Source: Bog-473 sp963777485 (GTDB taxonomy: Bacteria > Actinomycetota > Acidimicrobiia > Acidimicrobiales > RAAP-2). From it: 37,760 bases of DNA. Position 1 is the first letter of the stretch; the number at the start of each line of letters is the position of its first letter. Below the pieces are notes generated by a model. The model was not told the DNA's origin. It did no database searches and saw only the letters and a program-made list of their open reading frames with translations. Of the stretch, positions 7,866 to 16,620 are shown piece after piece. Made by a program: the position numbers and the translations under genes. Location of the stretch: the NCBI GenBank assembly GCA_963777485.1, contig CAVZQP010000006.1, positions 1-37,760 on the forward strand. Reading direction: 5' to 3'.

Positions 7866-9446
7866 ATGGGTGTCCATCGATCGTGGCCGAATCGCGCCCG
7901 GTCGGTGCCTGGTTGGGCCTTGCTTTCGATCGCTGTCTTCGCGGGCTGGGGCCAGGGTGCAGCCGCCTCCGCACCGGGTAGCGCAACCACGGGAACCCAT
8001 ATCGGCCGGGTCCTCAAGCCGTCACCGGTCCGGACGGGGCAGGCCTATGTACCGGCGGGTCGATCTGCGACCAAGGGTCCCATCGGGCGCAACCCGTCAC
8101 GGGAGGGCGGCGTACCGCTCAACATCCTCTCGGGGCTCGCGCACGACGAACCCATCTACGACGGGGACTTCGCCGACCCCGCGGCCCTCCCCGCCGCCAG
8201 CACGCTCTACCTCTACGCGTCGAGCAGCCAACGCTCCAAGTACGACGCCGGCGCCAACGTGCCGATCATCGCCCTTTCGCGAGGCAACGGTTTCGCCGGC
8301 CGGTTCCTGGGCGACGCGTTGCCCAAGGCCCCGGCCTGGACCGTTCCGCGGTACCAATGGGGTCCGGACGTATGGGCGCGACCGAACGGCACGTACGTGC
8401 TCTACTACTCGACGCCCGCAACCGTGCCGCTCGGATGCCTCGGCACACCTCCCGCCCACGGCTGCGTGAAGACGGTGAACGGATGGACGAACGCGGAGTG
8501 CATCTCACGTGCCACCGCGAGCAGTCCCACTGGTCCGTTCGTCGACAACTCGACGTCGGCGTTCATCTGCCCACTCGACGAGGGCGGCGCGATCGACCCC
8601 GCGGTGTTCGTGGACTCCTCGGGGACACCGTGGCTCCTCTGGAAGAGCGACGGCGACTGCTGTGACGAGCCGACGTACATCTACTCCCAGCAGCTGTCGT
8701 CCGACGGGCTGGCGACCGTCGGGCCGCCGCACCGGCTCATAGGGGCGACACAGTCTTGGGAGGACCACCTCGTCGAGGCGCCGACGATGATCCAGGACCA
8801 CGACCATTTCTGGCTCTTCTATTCGGGCAGCCTCTGGGGCCACCCGACGTACGGCATCGGCATCGCCCGCTGCGCCTCGGTGGTCGGTCCTTGCACCAAA
8901 CCACTCGATCACTCGTGGGTGGCGTCCCATGCCGACGGCGTGAGCGACCAAGGACCGGGGGGAGAGGAGTTCTACCAGACCGGCTCCATCGTGTGGATGG
9001 TCCATCACGGTCTTGCTCCGGGCCAGACCGGCAACAGTGCACAGCGTCGCCTGTACGTCGACCTCATCGCGTTTCCGTCCGGTGGCCTGCCGCACGTGGC
9101 GGCTCGGGAGCCCGCGGCTGCCCTTGCTGCGGCCGAGGTCTACTTCGCAGACCCTTCACTCCCGAAGAGTCCCGACGCTGCGTACCTCAAGGTGATGCAC
9201 CTTGCGGGCGTGTCGGCCTCCGCCAGCCGGGCCACCCTCCTCTCGGCGGCCACGACGGCCTGCACGGATCTCGGGAAGCGGCAACACTTCGAACAGATCG
9301 TGGCCTCGCTTCAGGCGCGCAACCTCACCGTGTACGAGGCCTACCTCGCCCTGATCCTGGCGGCTCAGTACCACTGTCCCGCCCGCATCCCCGAGGCGAC
9401 CCAGGCCATGGTCGACGCCTTGGACAAGCTCCCGCCGGGCGCCTGA
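7866..9446 (+). CDS. Secreted GH43-like glycoside hydrolase with DUF732-like C-terminal domain
   Basis: A 526-residue exported protein. A signal peptide is predicted from the basic N-terminus and the hydrophobic stretch at about 15-35, with a likely cut after the Ala run. The catalytic triad of a five-bladed GH43 propeller is readable: Asp104 in FADP (general base), Asp244 in GGAIDP and Glu304 in VEAPTM (general acid). Four internal Cys residues suggest disulphides. Family members cleave or transfer arabinose, xylose or related furanosides, but the substrate cannot be read here. Residues about 435-520 (a Cys before a helical stretch, ending in QYHCP) resemble DUF732, a small helical domain of exported actinobacterial proteins. 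ATG 7866 is chosen over an upstream in-frame extension because of the -10 box and the signal peptide. Confidence 0.82.
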   Translation: MGVHRSWPNRARSVPGWALLSIAVFAGWGQGAAASAPGSATTGTHIGRVLKPSPVRTGQAYVPAGRSATKGPIGRNPSREGGVPLNILSGLAHDEPIYDGDFADPAALPAASTLYLYASSSQRSKYDAGANVPIIALSRGNGFAGRFLGDALPKAPAWTVPRYQWGPDVWARPNGTYVLYYSTPATVPLGCLGTPPAHGCVKTVNGWTNAECISRATASSPTGPFVDNSTSAFICPLDEGGAIDPAVFVDSSGTPWLLWKSDGDCCDEPTYIYSQQLSSDGLATVGPPHRLIGATQSWEDHLVEAPTMIQDHDHFWLFYSGSLWGHPTYGIGIARCASVVGPCTKPLDHSWVASHADGVSDQGPGGEEFYQTGSIVWMVHHGLAPGQTGNSAQRRLYVDLIAFPSGGLPHVAAREPAAALAAAEVYFADPSLPKSPDAAYLKVMHLAGVSASASRATLLSAATTACTDLGKRQHFEQIVASLQARNLTVYEAYLALILAAQYHCPARIPEATQAMVDALDKLPPGA

Positions 9447-9641
9447 CCACGGATTCGGGTTGACCCTCATCGGCGGACCGCAGTGCCCGTGCAGAGCGGC
9501 GCCGGTCGGGCCGGTCCTCGTTCTGGCGACATGTCGCGTGGCATCCGTCGACGGTTGAGCCGCAGTGATGTCCGGCGCTCGAAGGCAGTTCTCGGTGTCG
9601 GGTCCGCTCCCAGGCGGTGACGCATCGTCAAAAGGACTGCG

Positions 9642-9647
9642 TAGATT
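9642..9647 (+). promoter_or_regulatory. -10 box of a leaderless promoter
   Basis: TAGATT fits TAnnnT and ends 7 bases before the GTG at 9655. It supports that GTG as a leaderless start instead of the longer in-frame ORF from 9565. The preceding gap from 9447 holds no other gene that I can see. Confidence 0.5.
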
Positions 9648-9654
9648 GGAGCGC

Positions 9655-10374
9655 GTGCAGCGTCGCACTCTCGCAGTCATTGCTCTGGTGAGCCTGCTTT
9701 CGTTCGTACTCCTGGCCGCGGACCTGGCTCAAGGCCACGGCGTGTACGGCTTCGAACGCCCCTTGCTCAGATCACTGGGATCGCCGGGTTCCGTCGACAC
9801 GTGGGCCGAGGCCGCCGACCTGTTTGCCGCCCCGGCGATCATCGGTGTCCTTTTCGTCGCGTTCGCCTTCGGTGTGTGGCGACGGTCTGTCGTGCGGGTC
9901 GCGGTGTACGCGGGGTTCGCCGCGGTCGTCTTCCTGGTGAGCGAGCACGTCGCCAAGCCGCTCGTCCACGAGACGTACAAAGGCCTGCTCACCTTCCCGT
10001 CCGGCAACGTCACCGCTGTGTGCGCAACGGCGGTCGCGATGTGGCTGGCCTTCTACCCGCTACTCGGGAGATGGGCCCGGAGCGTGACGCTCCTGCTCGG
10101 TGCCGCCTGGGTCCTGCTGATCTCGGTGGCCGTCGTCGGCGCTCACTGGCATACGCCGTTCGATGCCCTGGGTTCTGTGCTGCTCTCGCTCGGTATCATC
10201 GCTGCGGGCGCCGCGGTGGTCGAGCGGGTGCTGCCCCGAGGGACCGCCGGCACCGACGGTGGGGACGCGTCCCGGTTGGCAACAAGAGACGATCCCCAAT
10301 ATCGGACGCAGCAGGCACCCCAACCGGCTCGGTCAGCGACCTGGAGGCGCCGCCCAGCGAGAGTGTCTCCCTGA
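9655..10374 (+). CDS. PAP2-like integral membrane protein with degenerate active site
   Basis: About 239 residues with five or six hydrophobic helices in the layout of PAP2 lipid phosphatases. Motif I is reduced to KPLVHETYKG without the RP. Motif II is FPSGN (115-118), where Asn118 replaces the leaving-group histidine. Motif III keeps His166 and Asp170 in HTPFD but lacks the Arg. PAP2 enzymes hydrolyse lipid phosphates such as undecaprenyl pyrophosphate or phosphatidic acid. This copy may have lost or altered catalysis. The C-terminal 45 residues are polar and basic. The in-frame ORF extends to 9565, but the -10 box favours GTG 9655, immediately before a clean signal-anchor helix. Confidence 0.75.
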   Translation: MQRRTLAVIALVSLLSFVLLAADLAQGHGVYGFERPLLRSLGSPGSVDTWAEAADLFAAPAIIGVLFVAFAFGVWRRSVVRVAVYAGFAAVVFLVSEHVAKPLVHETYKGLLTFPSGNVTAVCATAVAMWLAFYPLLGRWARSVTLLLGAAWVLLISVAVVGAHWHTPFDALGSVLLSLGIIAAGAAVVERVLPRGTAGTDGGDASRLATRDDPQYRTQQAPQPARSATWRRRPARVSP

Positions 10375-10394
10375 GACGTCACCCATAGGACGCA

Positions 10395-10832
10395 TCAGCC
10401 GTTCAAGGCGTCCGTGATCTCTCGAATTGCCGACTGCTCAGACTCGCTCACATCTTGACCGTGCTCGCGGTGGGCTGCTGCGACCTTGTTCGACAGAGTC
10501 ACGATGAACCGCCGGTACTCCTCGACTTCTTCGGGCGTGGCCTTCTTCGCAAGGAGTGCGACGGAGTCTCCGAGGTGCTGGAGTCCCTGCTGCTTGAGCT
10601 CATCGAAGGAATGAACATGCGCGTGATCACGCTCGGGCTTCGCCGCGACGATCTCATCGAGTAGCTGGCTCTTGCCGTGCTCTTTGCGAGCCTCGGCATA
10701 GGCCTTGGCCATGGCGATCGTCTCTCGGAACGAACCGCCTCGTTGGGCCATCACGACGATCATTCCAGCGCTCGGAGGCGCCTCGAGGATCAACCGCCAC
10801 TCCTCATCAGTGAAATCAGACTTGGATGTCAT
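10395..10832 (-). CDS. Hypothetical helical protein
   Basis: A 145-residue soluble, charged protein that begins MTSKSDFTDEEW and appears entirely alpha-helical, with many Glu, Lys and Ala residues. The FTDEEW opening and a later EEYRRFIVTLSNKVAAAH segment resemble a group of uncharacterised actinobacterial proteins that I know only as hypothetical, and some look TerB-like. The ATG at 10832 has a GGGGAG ribosome site on the minus strand and is preferred over the longer ORF from 10910. It converges with the PAP2-like gene, leaving 20 bases between stops. No function can be assigned. Confidence 0.75.
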   Translation of the reverse strand: MTSKSDFTDEEWRLILEAPPSAGMIVVMAQRGGSFRETIAMAKAYAEARKEHGKSQLLDEIVAAKPERDHAHVHSFDELKQQGLQHLGDSVALLAKKATPEEVEEYRRFIVTLSNKVAAAHREHGQDVSESEQSAIREITDALNG

Positions 10833-10947
10833 CGTCTCCCCGATCTCCCTTTGGTCACGAAGCCCCGAGTTCGAGTCTTGCATGGTCCAACTTCGAGGAG
10901 AAACCGTCATCTGGCGGCCTACGTCTCGCCATCGGCGTTCCGAGCAC

Positions 10948-10953
10948 TACGTT
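10948..10953 (+). promoter_or_regulatory. -10 box of a leaderless promoter
   Basis: TACGTT (TAnnnT) ends six bases before the ATG at 10960. No Shine-Dalgarno is present. Confidence 0.45.
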
Positions 10954-10959
10954 GCAACG

Positions 10960-11815
10960 ATGCGCATCGAGCGGGTCGGCGACTTCGCCCTCGGCTGGGG
11001 CGAATCGCTCGTATGGGACGACCGCAGGCAACGCCTCTTCTTCGTCGATTGCGCGGCACAGACGCTGCACTGGCTCGAAGACGACAGCGACGAGCTCCAC
11101 ACGCTCGCGCTCCCATCCATGCCGGCGGGTATCGTGCCCACCGACGACGGAACGCTCGTGGCGTGCCTCGACGACGGCCTCCACCGAATCGACCCCGACA
11201 ACGGAACGAGCTCGTTGCTCGCCGGGTATCCCGATGGCCTCGGGCGCCGCGCCAATGACGCCTGCGCCGACCTCTCGGGAAACGTGATCACGGGCACGCT
11301 CAACCTCCAGAAAGCAGAGGGTTCGTCGTGGTGCTACTCGTCGCGCCACGGGTGGCGGCTGCTCGACCCCGACATCTCCAACACGAACGGACCGACCGTC
11401 GCGGTGCTGGGCGGGTCGATGACCCTCATCATCGGCGACACCTCGGCCCAGTACTACTCCTATCCCTACGACGCCCAGCAGGGCGCAGTCGGACCGCGCA
11501 CGGTGTTCGGCGACGTCTCCGGACTCGATGGGTCACCCGACGGTGCCACGCTCGACGACGACGGAGGTCTCTGGTGCGCCCTCGTGGGCGGCGCACAACT
11601 GGCCCGGTTCACGACCGCAGGGCTCGACCGCACCGTCGCGCGTGCCGGTGTCCAACCCGACCGACGTGACCTTCGGTGGGCGCCGGCTGGACCGGCTCTA
11701 CGTCGTGAGCGTCGCCGAGGGCGACCCGAACGGTACCGGGCTTGACGGCGCCCTGCTGGTCATCGACGACCTCGGCGTGCGCGGGCGCCTCGAGCCGCGG
11801 TTCCGGCTGAGCTAA
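10960..11815 (+). pseudogene. SMP-30/gluconolactonase-family hydrolase, frameshifted
   Basis: The reading frame from ATG 10960 encodes an SMP-30 type six-bladed propeller: GESLVWDD near the start (metal-binding Glu), RANDACADLSGN (Asn and Asp) and LDGSPDGATLDDDGGLWCA (catalytic Asp). Such enzymes open sugar lactones. At about 11636-11641 the frame is lost: the original frame becomes Arg-rich and ends at 11745, while the +1 frame continues the family with PVSNPTDVTFGG and runs to the stop at 11815. Removing one base from GTCGCGCGTG restores a continuous protein of about 284 residues. This may be a real inactivating insertion or a base-calling error. Confidence 0.8.
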
Positions 11816-11826
11816 ACACGTCGCGC

Positions 11827-12654
11827 ATGCAGACAGTCATCCTCGGCAGTGGCGTCCCCTTTCCCGATCCGGAGCGGGCCGGCGCGTCCACGCTCGTGCG
11901 GACCTCGGCGGGCGACCTCCTCTTCGACTGCGGTCGCGCCGTGCTGATGCGCGCGGCCGCGGTCGGTGCGAACGCCGCGGCGCTCCGCGCCGTGTTCCTC
12001 ACGCACCTGCACAGCGACCACATCACGGACTTCAACGACGTGGTCACGACGCGCTGGATCATGTCCCTCGCGCCGAACCCGTTGCCGGTATTCGGTCCCG
12101 GCGGCACGGCCACCCTGGTGGAGGCAACCGAGGCGATGCTCGAGCCCGACATCCGCTACCGCATCACCCATCACGACGACCTCACCTGGCCGCCCTCGGC
12201 CGAGGTCACCGAGTGCGAGCACGACACCGTGCTCACCGACGGCGCCGTGCGGGTCACCGCCGCGCCTACCGACCACGCGCCGGTGCGCCCGACCGTCGGT
12301 TACCGGGTGGACGACGGGGACTCCTCCGTCGTGATCGCCGGCGACACCGTGCCGTGCCCCGGCCTCGACGAGCTGTGCGCCGGCGCAGACATGCTGGTCC
12401 ATACCGTGATCCGCCGCGACCTGCTCGAGCCGTTGCACGTCCCCCGCCTCGACGACGTGTTCGACTACCACTCGACCGTCGAGGACGCGGCGAAATCCGC
12501 CGCACGCGGCGGTGTCGGCACCCTGGTACTCACCCATCTGGTGCCGGCGCCGCGGCCCGAGGCCGAACAGGAATGGTCAGATCGGGCGCGTGCTCACTTC
12601 GACGGCACCATTGTGGTGGCGCGGGACCTGGTCACCTTGAGCGTCGGCGCCTGA
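11827..12654 (+). CDS. Metallo-beta-lactamase-fold hydrolase (RNase Z/arylsulfatase-like)
   Basis: A 275-residue protein with the full set of dinuclear zinc motifs: HLHSDH (His60, His62, Asp64, His65), His150 in TDH, Asp173 in AGDT and His237 in LTHL. The opening VILGSGVPFPDPERAG and the overall size match the ribonuclease Z/arylsulfatase/PqsE-like branch. True tRNase Z would show an exosite arm, which I do not see, so a small-molecule phosphodiesterase or sulfatase is as likely. It starts 11 bases after the stop of the frameshifted SMP-30 gene and may share its transcript. Confidence 0.86.
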   Translation: MQTVILGSGVPFPDPERAGASTLVRTSAGDLLFDCGRAVLMRAAAVGANAAALRAVFLTHLHSDHITDFNDVVTTRWIMSLAPNPLPVFGPGGTATLVEATEAMLEPDIRYRITHHDDLTWPPSAEVTECEHDTVLTDGAVRVTAAPTDHAPVRPTVGYRVDDGDSSVVIAGDTVPCPGLDELCAGADMLVHTVIRRDLLEPLHVPRLDDVFDYHSTVEDAAKSAARGGVGTLVLTHLVPAPRPEAEQEWSDRARAHFDGTIVVARDLVTLSVGA

Positions 12655-12666
12655 AGAGCCGGGATC

Positions 12667-13074
12667 TCAGAAGACGATCGCCCCAGCCTGGGCGCGCGGA
12701 TCGTCGGCCCGCACGATCTCCTTGCCCAGCGGTGCCAGGGCCACGGCAGCCAGCTTGAAGTTCCCGAGGCCGAGCGGGATCCCGATGATCGTGACGCAGA
12801 GGATGATCCCGAGCACCACATGGGAGATGGCCATCCAGATCCCGGCCAGCACAAACCAGATCACGTTGGCGATCGTCGATGGTGCGCCGGCGTCAGGTCT
12901 GCGCACGACGGCCCGGCCGAAGGGCCACAGCACGAAGGCGGCCAGGCGGAAGCAGGCGATCCCGAACGGGATGGTGATGATCAGCACGCACAGCAGCACC
13001 CCGACGAGGAGATAGCCGATCGCCAGCCACAGCCCCGACAGCACCAGCCACAGGATGTTCAGCACGGTCCGCAT
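12667..13074 (-). CDS. yccF: YccF-family membrane protein
   Basis: A 135-residue protein built from two copies of the YccF (DUF307) unit. Each has a hydrophobic helix, then an ITIPFG or TIIGIPLG turn, then an FRLAAFVLWPFGR or FKLAAVALAPLGK amphipathic segment. Four membrane helices are expected. The role of YccF proteins is not established. ATG 13074 has a GAGAGGAG ribosome site. It is co-directional with the GatD/MurT operon downstream of it, 42 bases away from the GatD stop, and converges with the metallo-hydrolase gene. Confidence 0.88.
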   Translation of the reverse strand: MRTVLNILWLVLSGLWLAIGYLLVGVLLCVLIITIPFGIACFRLAAFVLWPFGRAVVRRPDAGAPSTIANVIWFVLAGIWMAISHVVLGIILCVTIIGIPLGLGNFKLAAVALAPLGKEIVRADDPRAQAGAIVF

Positions 13075-13116
13075 ACCGCTCCTCTCGTTTATCCATACTG
13101 TCCTACATCGACGCCT

Positions 13117-13875
13117 TTATCGGCGTAACCGGTGCAGCCCTCGCCGCCGGCGCGCCGCGCCGAGCCGCTCCTCGCGCAGGCTCTCTGCCGCCATGTCGTC
13201 GAGCGGGGCGAGTGCCGCGTCGCCGAGCGCCCACGACAACAGGACATCGGCCAATGCGGGGTTGCGGGCCAGTACCGGCCCGTGCAAATACGTCCCGACG
13301 ACACGGCCCGCCAACGCGCCTTCGCTCCCGTCGCCGTTGCCGACGCCGGCGGTGACACGGCCGAGCGGCGCCGTGCCCTCACCGAGTGCCGTGACCCCGC
13401 CGTGGTTCTCGAACCCGGTGAGCGCCGGGACCGCCGAAGCTTCCGCAAGACCCTCCAGCCCGACCGGCTCGGCCACCACCTCGCCCACCGCCCTCGGCCC
13501 CGCGCCCTTCACCGTCTCGATGTCGAGGAGCCCGACGCCCTCGTGCACCTCGCCGCCGGCACCGGGGAACGAACGCCCCACCACCTGGAAGCCGGCGCAC
13601 ACCGCCAGCACCACGGCACCCCCCGCGACCCGCCGCACCAGCGTCCCGTCGTCGATCAGCGTGCGCGCCGCGCGTACCTGGGGACCGTCCTCCCCACCGC
13701 CGAGGCAGTAGATGTCGGCCTCGGGCACCGGCGCGTCCGACACCGCCTGCAACAGCTCCACGTCACGCCCGCGCCACGAAGCGCGTCGGGCAAGGATCAG
13801 CCCGTTGCCGCCGTCGCCATAGGTGCCGAGGAGGTCGGGGAACAGCACTGCCACCCGCAGCGCGGCCGGGCTCAC
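13117..13875 (-). CDS. gatD: Lipid II isoglutaminyl synthase, glutaminase subunit GatD
   Basis: A 252-residue class I glutamine amidotransferase of the CobB/CobQ type. The nucleophile is Cys93 in AVCAGFQ and the partner His198 lies in GTYLHGP. The N-terminus PDLLGTYGDGGN is typical of GatD. It supplies ammonia from glutamine to MurT, which amidates the D-glutamate alpha-carboxyl of lipid II. The GTG start overlaps the MurT stop as GTGA, which sets the start even though a longer ORF runs upstream in the same frame. It is the last gene of a three-gene coupled operon. Confidence 0.93.
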   Translation of the reverse strand: MSPAALRVAVLFPDLLGTYGDGGNGLILARRASWRGRDVELLQAVSDAPVPEADIYCLGGGEDGPQVRAARTLIDDGTLVRRVAGGAVVLAVCAGFQVVGRSFPGAGGEVHEGVGLLDIETVKGAGPRAVGEVVAEPVGLEGLAEASAVPALTGFENHGGVTALGEGTAPLGRVTAGVGNGDGSEGALAGRVVGTYLHGPVLARNPALADVLLSWALGDAALAPLDDMAAESLREERLGAARRRRGLHRLRR

Positions 13876-15119
13876 GCCGGCGCCCCGAGCAGATCGCCGA
13901 AGGCCGTGTAATTGCCGATGACGTCGACGAGGACGTCGGGTCCGCCACTCGCTGCCGAAGCCACCGCGCCAACGGGCGAGGGCTCGGTCGTGTGCGCCAC
14001 CTCGGCATACTGCAGCCGCACCGACAGGTCGCGGTAACGGTCGCCAGTCGCGACCACGGTCCGGCCGGCCAGGCGTTCGAAAGGCACGTCCCACAGCCAG
14101 CTCGGGTCCGCGCCATCGGCCACCCGCGCGTTGATGCTCACCACGAGCGGCGCCGTCGAGCCCGCGACGAGGTCGAGCAGCTCGTCCCAGCCGGCCGGAT
14201 TCTTCGCCAGCATCAGCCGCGCCCGCGCGGCCCCGAACGATCGCACCGTGAAGCGCCCGGCCACTTCCTGCACCGATGCCATCGCGTCCAGCGCCAGCAA
14301 CGCGTCGATCCCGCACGCCTCGGCCGCCACGGCGGCCAGCAGCGCGTTCGCCTGGTTGAACCGCCCCGGTAGGGCGAGCCGGAGCTCGTGGCGCCGGCCG
14401 TCCGCCCACACCGCCGTCGGCACACCGGCCCCACCGCCACCGGCCACTAGGTCCGCCTCCACCTCCGGCCGGGCGAACCCGCAGTCGCGGCACGCCCAGG
14501 CGCCGCCCTCGCCGAACTCGATTCGCCCCTCACAGGAAGGACAACCCACCGCGTCGTGCTGCCAGCGCAGGCCCGCCCCCACCCAGTGCACGTCGGACGC
14601 GGCGCCCGCCCCCCACGCCACCAACGGGTCGTCGGCGTTCGCGATCACGTGCGTCCGGGGCGCCGCAGCCAAAGCCGCGCGCCAGCGGCCGGCCACCATG
14701 CGCACCTCGTTCGTCCGGTCGAGCTGGTCCCGTGACAGGTTCAGCAGCACGACGGCCGCCGCTCCCGTCGCGGACAGCACCCTCGGCAGCCACACCTCGT
14801 CGGTCTCGAGCACGGCTCGGGGTGCAGAAGAGCCGACCAGCGCAGCCACATGGCCGGGCGGCATGTTCGAACCCGTCTCGTTGCTCACCACGGCGTCGCC
14901 CGTCGCGCCCAGCGCCACCGTCAGCAGGCGGGTGGTCGTGGTCTTGCCGTTAGTCCCCGACACCAGCGCGACCTGCCGGCCCGCGCTCAGGTGTTCCAGC
15001 AGCCGCGGGTCGACCCTGAGCCCCGCACGCCCGCCGGCCACCGTCCCCTGTCCGCGCCCGAGCCGCCGTGACGCCGCGTTGACCGCACGCGTCGTCGCGC
15101 TGGCGAGACGGGTCCTCAC
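13872..15119 (-). CDS. murT: Lipid II isoglutaminyl synthase, Mur-ligase subunit MurT
   Basis: A 415-residue Mur ligase homologue. The P-loop GTNGKTTTT is at 55-63, the Mur motif LNLSRDQLDR at about 126-135, a four-Cys zinc ribbon has Cys193, Cys196, Cys210 and Cys213, and the C-terminal DUF1727 region carries DGADPSWLWD with the conserved catalytic Asp. Together with GatD it activates and amidates the second residue of the lipid II stem peptide, a step needed for efficient cross-linking in many Gram-positive bacteria. GTG 15119 overlaps the stop of the upstream acyltransferase gene (GTGA), so the two are translationally coupled. Confidence 0.95.
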   Translation of the reverse strand: MRTRLASATTRAVNAASRRLGRGQGTVAGGRAGLRVDPRLLEHLSAGRQVALVSGTNGKTTTTRLLTVALGATGDAVVSNETGSNMPPGHVAALVGSSAPRAVLETDEVWLPRVLSATGAAAVVLLNLSRDQLDRTNEVRMVAGRWRAALAAAPRTHVIANADDPLVAWGAGAASDVHWVGAGLRWQHDAVGCPSCEGRIEFGEGGAWACRDCGFARPEVEADLVAGGGGAGVPTAVWADGRRHELRLALPGRFNQANALLAAVAAEACGIDALLALDAMASVQEVAGRFTVRSFGAARARLMLAKNPAGWDELLDLVAGSTAPLVVSINARVADGADPSWLWDVPFERLAGRTVVATGDRYRDLSVRLQYAEVAHTTEPSPVGAVASAASGGPDVLVDVIGNYTAFGDLLGAPA

Positions 15120-16492
15120 TTAGGTGGCTTGGTGCGCGCCAGTTCCTCGGGCGTCGGCTCGTGGCGCACCCGCGACTCGGCCGGGAGCAGCGCACTGATC
15201 GCCTGCATGATCGCATCGGTGTCGGCGTGAGCATCCGTCAGCGATAGCGGTACCGGCTTGCCCACCCGGACCGTCACCTTGGGCGGGTTCCGCACGAGAG
15301 TGAAGTCGGGCACGCGCGCCGCACGCGCCCACACCTTCTCGGTGCCCCACAGCCCGACCGGGACCACCGGCGCTCCCGTCGACGCCGCCAGCCGGGCCGT
15401 CCCCGTCTTGCCGTGCAGCACGGGGTCGAAGAAGTCGTAGCCGCGCGGGATGGTGCCCTGCGGCAGGACGATCACCACCTCGCCCGCCTTCAACGCGGCC
15501 TCGGCCTCGCGCAGGGGCTGGCCGCTCCCGCTGCCGCGGTTGACCGGGATGCCCCCGATGGCCCGGGCGATCAACCCCACGACGGGCGCGTCGAAGACCT
15601 CCTTCTTGGCCAGGAACCGCACCGGCCGGCCGATCGCACGCGCCACCAACGCCAACGCGGCGACGTCGAAGTAGCTGCGGTGGTTCGCCGCCAACAGGAC
15701 CGGGCCCCGAGCGGGCACGTGCTCGACGCCGGCGATGTCGAACCGCGCGTAGGGAAACGACAACGAACGCACGAACGGTCGCAGCATGTGATACGGCTCG
15801 AGCCCCAGCACGCTCGGTACGCCCGGTGGCCGGTCCCAGTGCTCCACCGACCACCGCCGCGCGCCCGCCACCAAGAACAGCGACGGGTCCGGGTTCACGG
15901 CATGTGCCGTACCGACACTGGAGAGGAGCGGCACGTCGAAGATGCTGTCGCTGCACGCGTGGCAGTCCGCGAGATCCACGCCGTGGTCGTCCGCCCACTC
16001 GTGCACCGCGCGCAGCTTGCCCGTGCCCCACACGAAGCCCTCGTACAGGCGCCCGGTGTAGCGGCCGTCGCGGGCCTCGTATGCCGTCGCGATGAGATCG
16101 TCGAAGCCGAAAGCCTCGGCGAACGGGGCGATCATGTCCACCGGCGTGGTCGTGGACAGCACCAGACGGTGCCCGTCCCCGCGGAATTCGGCCAGGCGCT
16201 GGGGCGCGAACGGGGCCACGAGCTCGCTCAGGGCGGCGACGGCCCGCCGGCCCGCCGCCTGGACCTGCTCCTGGCTCCAGCCCCGAGCCACCCGGGCGGC
16301 CGCCCGGACCAGGCCCATGGCGAAGAGGTTCTCCCCCAGGCGATCGTTGATTGCGTAGAGGATCTTGTCCCCCGGCAGCCCCCGCCCCTCGGGCAGGACA
16401 CCTTCGGCGACCAGGGCCTTGTTCAGGACCTGGCCCGAAGCGTGGGCCAGCAGGGTGCGGTCGAGGTCGATGAAGACGGCGCTCTTGGCCAC
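15116..16492 (-). CDS. HAD-IB hydrolase fused to PlsC-type acyltransferase
   Basis: A 458-residue fusion. Residues 1-225 are a HAD-IB phosphatase domain with motif I DLDRT (Asp9, Asp11), motif II VLSTTTP and motif IV CSDSIFDVPLL. Residues about 235-430 are an LPLAT domain with NHRSYFD (His271, Asp276) and LPQGT in place of the usual FPEGT (343-347). It probably makes phosphatidic acid and may also dephosphorylate a glycerol lipid phosphate. The long upstream extension of the ORF lacks domain character. GTG 16492 is preferred because a TAGGCT -10 box ends seven bases before it, giving a leaderless start. It is the first gene of the operon with murT and gatD. Confidence 0.9.
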   Translation of the reverse strand: MAKSAVFIDLDRTLLAHASGQVLNKALVAEGVLPEGRGLPGDKILYAINDRLGENLFAMGLVRAAARVARGWSQEQVQAAGRRAVAALSELVAPFAPQRLAEFRGDGHRLVLSTTTPVDMIAPFAEAFGFDDLIATAYEARDGRYTGRLYEGFVWGTGKLRAVHEWADDHGVDLADCHACSDSIFDVPLLSSVGTAHAVNPDPSLFLVAGARRWSVEHWDRPPGVPSVLGLEPYHMLRPFVRSLSFPYARFDIAGVEHVPARGPVLLAANHRSYFDVAALALVARAIGRPVRFLAKKEVFDAPVVGLIARAIGGIPVNRGSGSGQPLREAEAALKAGEVVIVLPQGTIPRGYDFFDPVLHGKTGTARLAASTGAPVVPVGLWGTEKVWARAARVPDFTLVRNPPKVTVRVGKPVPLSLTDAHADTDAIMQAISALLPAESRVRHEPTPEELARTKPPK

Positions 16493-16499
16493 GATGCGC

Positions 16500-16505
16500 A
16501 GCCTA
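16500..16505 (-). promoter_or_regulatory. -10 box of the HAD-acyltransferase/murT/gatD operon
   Basis: On the minus strand this reads TAGGCT (TAnnnT), ending seven bases before the GTG at 16492. This implies a leaderless mRNA for the operon. Confidence 0.5.
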
Positions 16506-16620
16506 AAACAGTTAGCCCAGGCTGTGAGGGGTGTCCAAGGGATGCCCGGCCCAACTCCGTCGCAGCCGGATCGCCGGCCCGACCTGCAAGAACGCGCGGC
16601 GGAAACGGGCCCAGAATTGT

